In this document: piece after piece, positions 1-8,860 of the stretch
How the letters are laid out: the number at the start of each line of letters is the position of its first letter
Numbering within the stretch: the first letter of the stretch is position 1
Source: CAYVVT01 sp964454335
GTDB taxonomy: Bacteria; Fidelibacterota; UBA8477; JABMPR01
Length of the DNA stretch: 64,000 nt
NCBI GenBank assembly: GCA_964454335.1
Contig: CAYVVT010000001.1
Span: 434,001 to 498,000 of the forward strand
Direction of reading: 5' to 3'
Notes under the pieces: generated by a model
What the model was told of the DNA's origin: nothing
What the model saw: only the letters and a program-made list of their open reading frames with translations
Database searches by the model: none
Position numbers and translations under genes: made by a program

Positions 1-2
1 GT

Positions 3-239
3 CCTTATGCATACGATGATTCTGATCTCGATTTCAACAGCAAATCCTTCCGGGGTAACATGGTACTAAGATGGGAATATCAACCCGGTTCACTCCTGTA
101 CATTGTGTGGACACAAAACCGGGCTAACTATGATGATCCCGGAGAGTTCGACCTGCGGAGGGATCTGAGGTCACTAAGTGGCGAGAGATCGGATCACATC
201 TTCTATATCAAGCTTTCACACATGTTCAGTGTACTGTAG
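3..239 (+). CDS. DUF5916 family protein, C-terminal fragment
   Basis: Frame 3 is open from the left edge to a TAG at 237-239, giving 78 residues of a C-terminus. The fragment contains FRGNMVLRWEYQPGSLLYIV, then WTQNRA, and ends in IKLSHMFSVL. This matches the last strands of DUF5916 proteins, in which a carbohydrate-binding-like N-terminal region precedes a predicted outer-membrane beta-barrel with a conserved RWEY.PGS..F.VWTQ block. The start lies outside the window. The family is common in FCB-group bacteria and has no established function. Confidence rests on the pattern of the last strands only. Confidence 0.7.
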   Translation, partial: PYAYDDSDLDFNSKSFRGNMVLRWEYQPGSLLYIVWTQNRANYDDPGEFDLRRDLRSLSGERSDHIFYIKLSHMFSVL

Positions 240-587
240 CAACCATGCAGCAATCTTCAATTTTATTCCGGTTGAGAATGGTCCTGGAAAATATCAATTT
301 CTTGAAAACCTGATTGCAGAGCATTCACCAAGACGATCAGGATGGTATATCTGAAGAAGTATCAATCCTTCTACATGTGTCGGAGAATTGCATAAGGGGC
401 TGGCGATGGCAATCCCTTTTTACTGCACATTTCGGGACACCCAAGGACACCGATTGTCTGATCACATCATTTGGAGCCTTGATTACATACTGCATGTATC
501 TAACTTATTATTTTCAATATCTAGAACTTGTCATGGGACAACGGTGAGTGCAAAGCCAGCCTAATTGATCATATTGATAAAGGATTA
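240..587. other. Intergenic, nothing recognised
   Basis: This stretch of 348 nt lies between the DUF5916 end and the cytidylyltransferase. A 77-codon open frame at 314-547 has no Shine-Dalgarno, no recognisable motif and overlaps the next gene's upstream region. I see no RNA gene or terminator. Confidence 0.5.
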
Positions 588-1010
588 ATGAAAATGAATT
601 TAGTTTATTCCTATTATGTATTGGACATCGTTCATAAAGGCCATCTGATGATGATGCAAAATGCAAAGGCTGTTGCCGGTCCGGACGGGAAATTGATTGT
701 GGGTATTTTAACCGATGAAGCGGTTATGGAAAAGAAAGCCAAACCGATCCTATCATTCGAAGAACGGCTGGATCTGGCCAATGCCATCAAATATGTTGAT
801 GTGGTTGTGGCCCAGGAAACCTATTCACCAATACCCAATGTGAAAAATATTAGACCCGATATTCTGATGGAAAGTTCCAGCCATACTCCCGAAGCGATTG
901 AGGAGGCACGGGAAGTAATGGCTGGTATGAACGGACGGGTGATCGTGGTCCCCTATTTTCCGCCTCAATCGTCAAGCGGGATCAAGGATCGTGTAAAAAA
1001 CGAGCATTAA
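588..1010 (+). CDS. Cytidylyltransferase-like protein (PntC/TagD type)
   Basis: A 140-residue nucleotidyltransferase of the small cytidylyltransferase fold. The signature HxGH is present as H16-K-G-H19, and the C-terminal nucleotide-binding loop is present as PQSSSGIKDR. Family members join CTP to glycerol-3-phosphate, phosphocholine, phosphoethanolamine or aminoethylphosphonate. The segment IVGILTDEAVMEKKAKPIL with LSFEERL resembles the nucleotidyltransferase domains linked to PEP mutase and phosphonate activation, but the substrate cannot be read from sequence. The ATG at 588 was chosen because AAAGGA lies at 579-584; an in-frame ATG at 594 has better spacing and is an equal alternative. 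An organophosphate-type antiporter follows about 200 nt downstream, consistent with activation of an imported phosphoester or phosphonate. Confidence 0.75.
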   Translation: MKMNLVYSYYVLDIVHKGHLMMMQNAKAVAGPDGKLIVGILTDEAVMEKKAKPILSFEERLDLANAIKYVDVVVAQETYSPIPNVKNIRPDILMESSSHTPEAIEEAREVMAGMNGRVIVVPYFPPQSSSGIKDRVKNEH

Positions 1011-1215
1011 TTATTTGTGTATGATCATATTCGAGTTTTAATAATCAGCGTACTAAAAACGACAACCTCACAAACATTCCAGAAACATATCCTGATTGAA
1101 CGATCCATAGAGAAAATCGTAGAATATTCCAACGCCACTTCGTCTTCGGTAACAAGTGTAATCTTAAATCAGTAACATACTTTTTACGGACCGTAATTCT
1201 AACAAGGAGAAATAG

Positions 1216-2487
1216 ATGAGTACCGGCAACCAGACCCAATTGGCACAATGGCAAAAGAAAATGTTCTGGATGATGTGGATAACATATGCCGCCTTCTATC
1301 TAGGGCGGGTAAATATATCGGTGGCCATGCCTGGCATCGCCGAGGAATTCGGTTTAACGAAAACAAACCTGGGAGTTATTTTAAGCGCCTTGTTTGCAAT
1401 GTATGCTATCGGACAGTTTATCAATGGACAGTTGGGCGATAAACTTAATTCCCGGTTAATTATAACTGTTGGACTGCTTACATCGGCAATATTGAATGTC
1501 TTTATGGGACTCACAGGCGGCATTATCGGTCTGATGGTGGTGGTCTGGGGTCTCAATGGATATTTCCAATCGATGGGCTGGGGCCCGACAGTGAAAGCTA
1601 TCGCTAATTGGTTTCCTGGTGGTATTCGGGGAAAGATCTCGGGGCGACTAGGAACCAGTTATATCATTGGTGGAGCTCTGTCCTGGTTGCTGGCCGGTAC
1701 AATCATCAAGTATCTTGACTGGCGTGCCACTTTCTGGGTACCAGCGCTGATCATGGCTGTTATTGCTATTCATTGGTATCTCCGAGCCCGAAATGCACCA
1801 GAGGAAATCGGTTTACCCACAGTCGAAGAACAGGAACAGGGCATCGCCCGGACCGAAATCCAGGCCGACGAACATATTGGATTTCGAAGAACACTGAAAA
1901 TAACGCTTAGCAATCCCTATATCTGGTTTGCGGCCTTTGGTTTGTTCGGACTGAATATTGTCCGCTATGGCTTCATGAGCTGGGCGCCGACATATATGTT
2001 TGAAGAACAAGGAGCAACCATCTCCATGGCGGCTTATAAAGCAATTGCTTTTCCAGTAGCCGGTGGTCTTGGCGCTATTCTGGCCGGCTGGGCTTCCGAT
2101 AAACTGTTCCAGAATCGACGCGCACCGGTTGCTTTTGTAATGCTGATTGCGTTAGCGGTTTTGTGTTATCTGTATCGGATCGTGCCTGGTGATAATTGGA
2201 TCATAAGCCTGATCATCCTGCTGTTTATTGGCTTTTTCACATTTGGTCCTCATATACTGATCGTGGCCGCCTTGCCAGCAGATCTGGGGTCACGTAAAGC
2301 CGCCTCTTCGGTCACCGGATTCATCGATGCCATGGGTTATGCCGGTGCCAGTATTACCGGAGTTGGAACCGGTTATCTGATCGATAGGTTCAGCTGGGAT
2401 GCCGCCTTTAATTTTTGGATCTTAGGCGCTATCATGGCAGCTGGAATGATGATATTTGTCTGGAAACATGAACTTAAAAGAGTTTAG
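1216..2487 (+). CDS. MFS organophosphate:phosphate antiporter-type transporter
   Basis: A 423-residue major facilitator protein with about twelve hydrophobic segments. The N-terminal block TYAAFYLGRVNISVAMPGI and the block GYFQSMGWGPTVKAIANWF are typical of the organophosphate:phosphate antiporter branch (GlpT, UhpT and relatives), which exchange a sugar- or glycerol-phosphate for phosphate across the inner membrane. AAGGAG at 1203-1208 precedes the ATG. It lies between a cytidylyltransferase and a porin-like gene on the same strand, which suggests uptake of a phosphorylated or phosphonate compound. The exact substrate is not known. The family assignment is firm and the substrate is inferred from relatives and context. 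Confidence 0.85.
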   Translation: MSTGNQTQLAQWQKKMFWMMWITYAAFYLGRVNISVAMPGIAEEFGLTKTNLGVILSALFAMYAIGQFINGQLGDKLNSRLIITVGLLTSAILNVFMGLTGGIIGLMVVVWGLNGYFQSMGWGPTVKAIANWFPGGIRGKISGRLGTSYIIGGALSWLLAGTIIKYLDWRATFWVPALIMAVIAIHWYLRARNAPEEIGLPTVEEQEQGIARTEIQADEHIGFRRTLKITLSNPYIWFAAFGLFGLNIVRYGFMSWAPTYMFEEQGATISMAAYKAIAFPVAGGLGAILAGWASDKLFQNRRAPVAFVMLIALAVLCYLYRIVPGDNWIISLIILLFIGFFTFGPHILIVAALPADLGSRKAASSVTGFIDAMGYAGASITGVGTGYLIDRFSWDAAFNFWILGAIMAAGMMIFVWKHELKRV

Positions 2488-2503
2488 TAAAGGACTTAAT
2501 CAA

Positions 2504-3559
2504 TTGAGAAAAGTAAGCATGCTGGTCAGTGTATTCTGTTTGAACCTGGGCCTGGTGGAAACACTCTCAGCCCAAGCCACCTTCCAGTTTACGATTCAAT
2601 CCTGGGGTACATATACAACTTATGACAGATATGAATTGAATGCAGACTCATCAGCCCTGGTATTGGATGAAACGACCACACAATTGGGTGCTGGAATTCG
2701 CAGAGCTCGCCTGAGAGGCAAAATGACCAAAGGCAAGGTCGACGCATTTATTCAGTATGATGCACTCTCTGCATACGTGGTGGACGCCCAGATAGATTAT
2801 AATTTCAATGACAATTTTAAAATGAGACTGGGGCGCTTTGTAGGCGCCGGCAGCCAAGCAGGAGGGCACACATCCCATACAGCCATTGATTTTGCTGAAA
2901 GATCAATGGTCGGTAGATTGTGGGCCAGTGCAGTGAGCCGTTCAGATTATAGAACTTACGGGATGGCTGTAATTGGAAAATTCAACAACCTCAACTACCA
3001 GATATTGGCTCAAAATGGTGATGGTTCATTAAACCTCAAGCCGTATGGTACATCATCAAGTCACTCGGATGAGGATACTGGCAGCATTCCGCAGTTGGAT
3101 TTTGCAGTGTCAACAGCCATTGGGGATGCGATAAATATCGGTCTGCACTATGGCTTACCAAATGCGGATCGTGTTAATGTCTCTTCGGCAACCGGGTTCT
3201 TATATTTTAAACCGAACAATTACGCCAAAGGGAAATTCAGAGGAAAGTTTGATTTTGCACAGGTAGTGAATCATGCAAGCGACCAGGCAGCCACCTCCCT
3301 GGGATGGGGTGTGGGTTGTTTTTATAGATTGTCATCAAACATGGAATTGGGAGCTGGTTTTCAACAGTGGGATCCAAGTACAGATACAGAAAATGATGCT
3401 TTCGGTAATATCCTGATCGGTGCTACATACTCGCCTGATCCGGATCAATGGAAAGACTCTCTATTTAAATTGATTGCTACTTTCAAAACATCTGAAGTTG
3501 AAAATGAACCACTCGATCCACTGGTGATCCATCTTGTATGGCAAGCATATATGCATTAA
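2504..3559 (+). CDS. Porin-like outer-membrane beta-barrel protein
   Basis: About 351 residues with a signal peptide ending in LSAQA, then alternating amphipathic strands. Segments such as IRRARLRGKMTKGKVDAFIQ and DNFKMRLGRFVGAG resemble the first strands of phosphate-selective porins (OprO/OprP family). A TTG at 2504 was chosen because AAAGGA lies at 2489-2494, just after the upstream transporter's stop; an ATG at 2468 overlapping that gene is the main alternative. It probably forms the outer-membrane pore for the substrate of the preceding antiporter. The barrel is well supported, the phosphate or phosphoester selectivity is inference. Confidence 0.7.
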   Translation: MRKVSMLVSVFCLNLGLVETLSAQATFQFTIQSWGTYTTYDRYELNADSSALVLDETTTQLGAGIRRARLRGKMTKGKVDAFIQYDALSAYVVDAQIDYNFNDNFKMRLGRFVGAGSQAGGHTSHTAIDFAERSMVGRLWASAVSRSDYRTYGMAVIGKFNNLNYQILAQNGDGSLNLKPYGTSSSHSDEDTGSIPQLDFAVSTAIGDAINIGLHYGLPNADRVNVSSATGFLYFKPNNYAKGKFRGKFDFAQVVNHASDQAATSLGWGVGCFYRLSSNMELGAGFQQWDPSTDTENDAFGNILIGATYSPDPDQWKDSLFKLIATFKTSEVENEPLDPLVIHLVWQAYMH

Positions 3560-3755
3560 GTACTGGATGAATTCACAATAGTTCTTCTCCAGATCCTCAA
3601 ATTGGGTCGAGGCAATGGAACTTGTAGATAAAAGAAATATTTACAAGCGTCTCCAGAAATAACACATAATCCTCCAAAGCCAGCGCTGAGACTTTGATCT
3701 CCCACATTCTTTCACGATACTTTAACTGTATCCAGCAAAAGTACCCGGGAACGGT

Positions 3756-4331
3756 ATGGGACCTTTCAACTGCCCTGAATGCAAACAATCCCTGGACCAG
3801 AAGAAAATGTGGCAATCCCGCTACAAGTGCCCGGAATGCTCCGCAGATCTGAGTGAGTTATTCGTCGAGGAATCCATTCTTACACCTCCCTACGATTGGG
3901 ACAAGGTGGATGCCGGAGAACACTCCATCCTGAAGTCAGAGTTGGAGCAGAAAGAGACAGAGCCGGAGGTAGACACTGGAATCATCTCTGCCGTGAAGGC
4001 GAAACGTCCGTGGACGGATCCCTGGGTTCTGGGCAGAACCATTCCTGTCGCCCTGCTGATCCTGGCTGTTCTGAATATGCCGCCCTGGTATTACTATCCT
4101 GTTCTACGTGTTGTCGTATCCCTTACAGCAGCGGTGGCAGCCTATATCTCACTGGTCACCGGACTGGTAAGACCCATGATCGTGTGGGGGGTCCTGGCAA
4201 TCTTTTACAATCCGATCTCACCCATTTTCATCTTCACCAGGCAGACCTGGGTATTCATCCACCTGGTCTCGGCGATCCTGTTCATGTTCCTGCCTTACAA
4301 CGGTTCTTCTGCTAGTCTGAAACGGCAGTAA
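3756..4331 (+). CDS. Zinc-ribbon membrane protein, DUF6804-like
   Basis: A 191-residue protein. The N-terminus carries two CPEC knuckles (residues about 6-9 and 28-31), the layout of a small zinc ribbon. An acidic linker of about 50 residues follows, then three or four hydrophobic segments from about residue 92. The membrane part, with LRVVVSLTAAVAAYISL and then FYNPISPIFIF, matches the pattern of DUF6804 membrane proteins. The start ATG follows a GGGA at 3747-3750. It stands alone upstream of the repeat array and the ABC exporter. No function can be given. Confidence 0.7.
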   Translation: MGPFNCPECKQSLDQKKMWQSRYKCPECSADLSELFVEESILTPPYDWDKVDAGEHSILKSELEQKETEPEVDTGIISAVKAKRPWTDPWVLGRTIPVALLILAVLNMPPWYYYPVLRVVVSLTAAVAAYISLVTGLVRPMIVWGVLAIFYNPISPIFIFTRQTWVFIHLVSAILFMFLPYNGSSASLKRQ

Positions 4332-4339
4332 AACACCTC

Positions 4340-4734
4340 TGTTCCGAGACATTTTACATACAGAAGATTGTTAATATTCTAGCCGCATTCATCCCCAATG
4401 GCAAAATCTGTAGTGATTGCCATTACGCAATTCTCGTTTTTCTAATTCCAGAATCATGCTAGCATCAGCGTATGTGGTGGAAGTCGCACCGCCTTTGGCG
4501 TTGCTTACAGCAGAACGCTCCCTTGCGGAATCGTTCTGCACTGAATGCGTGCTTAACTCGGAACATATGCTAGCATCAGCGTATGTGGTGGAAGTCGTAA
4601 AATGCCTCTGCTCAGAGGCATTTTACTTACAGAAGAATGCACCCATTTCGGCTGCATTCTTCCCAACAGAAACGAACTGCAAAGATAACTGGCTTGTTTC
4701 GCCGTATATACTAGCCTTGAATTATGTGGTGGAA
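4340..4734 (+). repeat. Three-unit structured tandem repeat ending at the ABC exporter start codon
   Basis: Three related units end in the same box, GCTAGCATCAGCGT followed by ATGTGGTGGAA. Boxes 1 and 2 are identical over 31 nt (4456-4486 and 4567-4597, spacing 111 nt). Box 3 (4711-4734) is diverged and supplies the ATG of the exporter gene. Upstream of each box lies a CTTACAG or CATACAG followed by a hairpin region. In unit 2 the arms are GCAGAACG and CGTTCTGC; in unit 3 they are AGAATGCA and TGCATTCT. The loop (about CCCATTTCGG) and flanks are alike while the paired arms differ, so pairing is kept although sequence changes. Unit 1 is decayed. Confidence 0.7.
4597..4626. repeat. Perfect 14-bp inverted repeat
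   Basis: The arms GTAAAATGCCTCTG (4597-4610) and CAGAGGCATTTTAC (4613-4626) are exact reverse complements around a CT loop. It lies between unit 2 and unit 3 of the tandem array, about 100 nt before the ABC exporter start. There is no T-tract beyond the stem, so it is not a standard Rho-independent terminator. The matching position of unit 2 has the smaller hairpin CCGCC TTT GGCG. Confidence 0.8.
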
Positions 4735-6514
4735 TGAGGATTTTGGGCAGGAGGGTGACAGCTATCGGACTTACTCTTTCCGGGAGTTGGTCAGGGGTGT
4801 CTATCCCTATGTAAAGCCCTACAACCGGATCTTCTTCTTCGCGCTGGGCTGGGCTTTTTTCGGGGTGCTGCTGGTGCTGTTGCAGCCCCTGATCCTCAAG
4901 CACATCATCGACAGCAATATTCCGAATCAGGATTTTCGCGCTCTGACCATCTCTGCGGGGCTCTACCTGGGAACCATGATATTGTCGGCCATCTTCGGCT
5001 TCTACAGCAACTGGATGGCCCAGAAAGCCGGAACCTATGCGGTGAACGATCTCAAGGTCTCACTCTTTGCTCATGTATTGAAACTTGGACTACCCTTCGC
5101 GGAGTCCACCGCCGTGGGGAAACTGGTAAGCCGCATCGAGGCGGATCCCCAACGCATCATCGCAGTGACCTCCACCATGGCCCAACGGCTGCTCATGAGT
5201 TTCGGGATGATCATCGGGGCCTTCGTGATCCTGGCCTCGGTGGATGTGCGCTTTCTCATCATCACCCTGGCCGTCTTTCCCGTCGTCATCATCGGGGCCT
5301 GGTGGTCCTTCAGCTATTTCCGGCCCTGGTGGCGCAAGGACCGAGAGAAGTTCTCGGAAATGCTGGGAGTGCTGGCGGAGTTCGTTCGGGCCGCCGGGAT
5401 CCTGCAGGTGTTCAACCGCACCGGCTGGGCAATCAACCGGGTCAGGAAAGCAACCCAGGACTTCAACCGCTTCAGCATCAAGGTGAGCTGGGTGAACTAC
5501 GGCATCTTCCAGGGTCTGGGCTTCATGGAGGTGGCCGCCACGGTGATCGTCCTCATCTTTGGCGTGAAATGGGTGAATGAAGGAACGCTGACGGTGGGTG
5601 CCCTGGTGCTCTTCGCCCAGTACATCGCCCAGATCTACTGGCCCATCTGGATCTTCACAGAACAGATCGCCCAGCTGCAGTCCGCCGGAGGAGCGGCCGA
5701 CCGTATTTTCTCTACCCTGGAATCAGATCCCTATATCGAATCCCCTGATGATCCAAAACCGTTGCCGGATATCATCGAAAGTATTCGCTTCCAGAATGTC
5801 AGCTTCGGCTATGATGATGAGACCACCGTCATCGAGGATATGAGTTTTGAGATCAAGGGCGGTGACCAGATCGCCTTCGTGGGACCTACCGGCGGCGGTA
5901 AGTCAACGGTGATCAATCTGCTGTGCCGTTTCCGGGATCCGTATGATGGGCGCATCCTGCTGAATGGTATCGACATCCAGGATTTTGATGTAGCTGAATA
6001 CCGCCGACGATTCGGATTGGTGCTCCAGGACCTGTTCCTGTTCCCGGCGCCCATCGAAGAGAATCTCCGGGCATTCAGGGAGGAGATCCCACAGGCCAAA
6101 CTGGAGGATGCTGCCCACCTCACGGACATCCATAATGCCATTCTCACCAAAAAAGAAGGCTATCAGATGGTTCTCAAAGAAAGCGGTGAGGGATTCTCCT
6201 ACGGCCAGCGGCAGTTGATGGCCTTTGCCCGGGCACTCACGGTTCAACCCCAGATCCTGGTACTGGACGAAGCCACCTCCTCTGTGGACCCCGGCACAGA
6301 ATTGCGTATCCAGGCCACCCTCAAGAAGCTCACCGAGAACCGGACCTCCTTCCTGGTGGCGCACCGCCTGAGCACCATCCGTCGAGCCACACGGATCATG
6401 GTCATCGAGGACGGCAGGATCGTGGAATCCGGCAGTCACGAAGAACTGCTTGAGCAGGATGGTGTCTATGCCGACCTGCTGGCTCATGCCGATCCGGACA
6501 GGGAGATGCTCTGA
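4724..6514 (+). CDS. ABC exporter, permease-ATPase fusion, subunit A of a heterodimer
   Basis: A 596-residue half-transporter. The six-helix type I exporter domain covers about residues 25-340, and the nucleotide-binding domain follows. Walker A is GPTGGGKST (from about residue 387), the Walker B block is ILVLDEATS with the catalytic Glu, and the H-loop is VAHRLST. The signature is FSYGQ instead of LSGGQ, so it is degenerate. The next gene starts on this gene's last base and has the opposite pattern. Together they form a heterodimer with one full and one weakened ATP site, as known for TM287/288, BmrCD and LmrCD. Substrates of such exporters are drugs, lipids or peptides; none is indicated here. 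The start ATG lies within the last copy of the upstream tandem box. Confidence 0.93.
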   Translation: MWWNEDFGQEGDSYRTYSFRELVRGVYPYVKPYNRIFFFALGWAFFGVLLVLLQPLILKHIIDSNIPNQDFRALTISAGLYLGTMILSAIFGFYSNWMAQKAGTYAVNDLKVSLFAHVLKLGLPFAESTAVGKLVSRIEADPQRIIAVTSTMAQRLLMSFGMIIGAFVILASVDVRFLIITLAVFPVVIIGAWWSFSYFRPWWRKDREKFSEMLGVLAEFVRAAGILQVFNRTGWAINRVRKATQDFNRFSIKVSWVNYGIFQGLGFMEVAATVIVLIFGVKWVNEGTLTVGALVLFAQYIAQIYWPIWIFTEQIAQLQSAGGAADRIFSTLESDPYIESPDDPKPLPDIIESIRFQNVSFGYDDETTVIEDMSFEIKGGDQIAFVGPTGGGKSTVINLLCRFRDPYDGRILLNGIDIQDFDVAEYRRRFGLVLQDLFLFPAPIEENLRAFREEIPQAKLEDAAHLTDIHNAILTKKEGYQMVLKESGEGFSYGQRQLMAFARALTVQPQILVLDEATSSVDPGTELRIQATLKKLTENRTSFLVAHRLSTIRRATRIMVIEDGRIVESGSHEELLEQDGVYADLLAHADPDREML

Positions 6515-8235
6515 TGGCCATCATGACCGCCACCAGACACGTCCTGGGCTGGTTCAGTCCATACTGGCGGAAACGCTGGAAGGGCATGCTGGGTCTCGTG
6601 GGTATCACCGTGGTCAGTATCGCCCTGGGAACGGCCTATCCCGTGATCTTCAAGTTCGTCATCGATTCGCTGGTGGAAGGACAGAGCACAACAGACGTCC
6701 GATTCTTTGTCTGGCTGATCCTCATCGTAGGTGTGGCCAGAACCATTACCCGCTGGATCCTGCCGTCTTCACGCTATATGATGAACCTCCTCATCGGGAT
6801 GGACATAAAACTCTTTCATTTTGACAATCTGCTTAAAAAGGATCCGGCCTTCTTCGGACGTTACCGTTCCGGGGATCTCATCACCCGCTTTTCGGACGAT
6901 ATCGACGGGGAGATCAAGCTGAACTGGTTTGCCGCCTCCGGTGTCATGCGGCCCATCGAGGCAGGTTTCACCCTGCTGTTCTCCATCGGCGTCATGCTGC
7001 TGCTGCACTGGAAGCTTACCCTGCTGGCCATCGCGCCGCTGCCCTTCATCGTGTGGATCATGAGCAAGACCGAGCACATGCAGCACACAGCCTATACCCG
7101 CCGGCAGGAGACCATCTCATTGACGAACAACATCCTGGAAAGCGCTTTCTCCGGGATCCGCATCGTCATCGGTTTCGTCATGGAGCAGGCCCAGGAGAAG
7201 CTGTTCAGAGCCAACATGGAAGAACGCAAAAAGGCCGAGGAACGGGTGATCTTCACCCGCTCCATCCTGGAGAGCGTGGGCAGTCTCATCAATCAGGTGG
7301 GGCTGGTGGTGGTGCTATTCGTGGGCGGCTTCTATGTCATCAATGGCGGCATCACGCTGGGGGATTTCTATGCCTTCATCGCCTATATGACGGGCATCAC
7401 CGAACCCATCTGGACCATCTCCTGGTTCTTTGTCTCTCTCAAAATGGCAGAAACCTCTGTTGAACGCCTGGAGGAGATCGAGCAAAGTGAGAACCGTAAG
7501 GAGCGGTCAGGTCATTTTGCTGAGGAACAGAAGAAAATTAAACTCGAGGTGAATGACCTGCATTTCAGATTCCCGGAGGACAAGAAGTCCGTGATCAACG
7601 GTGTGAGCTTCAAGGCAAAAGCTGGGGAGAAGATCGGGATCGTTGGAGAGGTGGGTTCCGGGAAGACGGTCCTGCTCAAACTGATCTCGGGCTGGTTCTC
7701 ACCGGATGTGGGCCGGGTGAATGTGAATGGCTATGAACTGGATGCCCTGGATGACGAGGCTCGGGCAGGAACAGTCGGATATGTACCCCAGGACATTGAA
7801 CTCTTCAGCGGGACCGTGGCGGATAACATCACCATGGGTCGCGAGGGTTTTCAGAGTCTGGAATCCGTGAATGAGATCGCCGTCATCGGTGAGGAGCTGG
7901 ATCCGGAGAAGAAGCTGGAGCAGGGCGGTGTAGGTCTCAGTGGGGGACAACGCGCTCGAGTTGCGCTGGCGCGGGCGTTTTTCGGTGATACGCCGGTGTA
8001 TATTTTCGATGATGTGACCTCGGCGCTGGATCTCAATACGGAGAAGATCCTGTGGCGGAACATCAACAGCTCTTACGTTAATGCTCTGTTCCTGGTCGCC
8101 ACACATCGGGAGGCAACAGCAGCCGAGATGGATCGGATCGTGTGGATCCGGGATGGGGAGATCTTTTGTGAGGGTGTGCATGAGGAGCTCCTGGCGGAGC
8201 AGCCGGGGTATCGGTCACTGTTTGCCCACGAGTAG
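6514..8235 (+). CDS. ABC exporter, permease-ATPase fusion, subunit B of a heterodimer
   Basis: A 573-residue half-transporter overlapping subunit A by one base. After the six-helix membrane domain come Walker A GEVGSGKTV, the canonical signature LSGGQRARVALARAF, a Walker B ending IFDDVTSALD in which Asp replaces the catalytic Glu, and an H-loop VATHREAT. Its intact signature therefore completes the functional site made by subunit A's Walker A and B. Its own Walker B pairs with subunit A's degenerate FSYGQ to make the non-hydrolysing site. The pair is presumably an inner-membrane exporter. The first copy of the dispersed structured repeat follows about 30 nt after the stop. Confidence 0.93.
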   Translation: MAIMTATRHVLGWFSPYWRKRWKGMLGLVGITVVSIALGTAYPVIFKFVIDSLVEGQSTTDVRFFVWLILIVGVARTITRWILPSSRYMMNLLIGMDIKLFHFDNLLKKDPAFFGRYRSGDLITRFSDDIDGEIKLNWFAASGVMRPIEAGFTLLFSIGVMLLLHWKLTLLAIAPLPFIVWIMSKTEHMQHTAYTRRQETISLTNNILESAFSGIRIVIGFVMEQAQEKLFRANMEERKKAEERVIFTRSILESVGSLINQVGLVVVLFVGGFYVINGGITLGDFYAFIAYMTGITEPIWTISWFFVSLKMAETSVERLEEIEQSENRKERSGHFAEEQKKIKLEVNDLHFRFPEDKKSVINGVSFKAKAGEKIGIVGEVGSGKTVLLKLISGWFSPDVGRVNVNGYELDALDDEARAGTVGYVPQDIELFSGTVADNITMGREGFQSLESVNEIAVIGEELDPEKKLEQGGVGLSGGQRARVALARAFFGDTPVYIFDDVTSALDLNTEKILWRNINSSYVNALFLVATHREATAAEMDRIVWIRDGEIFCEGVHEELLAEQPGYRSLFAHE

Positions 8236-8261
8236 GTTCAAACCTCCCAACGCACAAATAT

Positions 8262-8670
8262 CCAGTTTCAAATTTCAAACGTCGGGTTGACGAACGTGGA
8301 GTGGTCGGCAATCCATACACGTCAGTAAAACCACGACCCGTCTCATCCCTTCTTTTTGAGGGATCAAAAAGAAGCACCCGCCTTCGCTTGCAGCTCCGGC
8401 GTGGCACGAAAAATCCTCCATTTCAGTTTTACCAGGGAAGCATCTGGGGCTGTTAATCAGCTTTGTTGCGGCAGAATTGAAACTCGCTCGTTTCACTCCC
8501 TCAGACAACAATTCTGCTGCTTGCTCCCTTCGCTGATACAGCCATCCATCTGCTTCCCAAGGAGGTATTCGATGTTGAGTGCCAGGGCGCTAAGACGAGT
8601 GTAGCCCTCAGTCATTGCGAGGAGGGCAGAACTCACGGTTGGAGTTCTGAATGACGTGGCAATCTCCTCA
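8262..8670 (+). repeat. Dispersed structured repeat, copy 1
   Basis: This copy holds all modules. A TTTCAAATTTCAAAC box at about 8266-8280 comes first. The hairpin CTTCTTTTTGA, loop GGGA, TCAAAAAGAAG is at 8349-8374. A long branched stem runs from GGGAAGCA (8435-8442) to TGCTTCCC (8551-8558), with inner pairs GGCTGT..ATCAGC to GCTGATACAGCC and GCGGCAGAATTG (8468-8479) to CAATTCTGCTGC (8509-8520). The loop is GAAACTCGCTCGTTTC then CTCAGACA. A GTCATTGCGAG tail element with its own hairpin (CAGAACTC to GAGTTCTG) follows from 8611. Together with the gap up to 8860 it fills the intergenic region; no gene is supported here. Confidence 0.85.
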
Positions 8671-8860
8671 GCAAACCTCGCGTATGTTGGTTAGTCCAGA
8701 AACCCGTCAAACCACCGGACAAGCATCGTTAATTCACCCTCGTTTGCTCATCAGTAGCTGTAATGCTAACTTATAGGCGTTCCCACTGGAGCTTCCTGCT
8801 GTAACCATTCTCACTCATTCTCAAAGCTGTACGATGACAAAGCATTGCAGGGGGATTGAT

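Noticed and set aside
314..547. A 77-codon frame before the cytidylyltransferase.
   Set aside because: It has no ribosome site or motif and a composition unlike neighbouring genes.
4417..4737. A 106-codon frame over the tandem array with a repeated MLASAYVVEV peptide.
   Set aside because: The peptide repeat is the translated 31-nt DNA box. There is no ribosome site, and the frame overlaps the exporter's start.
8356..8604. Open frames within the dispersed repeats (also 10414-10725, 15351-15590, 20821-21066 and 29206-29640) give similar peptides with KEAK and GRIETRS motifs.
   Set aside because: The similarity follows from the repeated DNA. Frames shift or break between copies, copy 5 changes the bases to keep pairing and not the peptide, and there are no ribosome sites.
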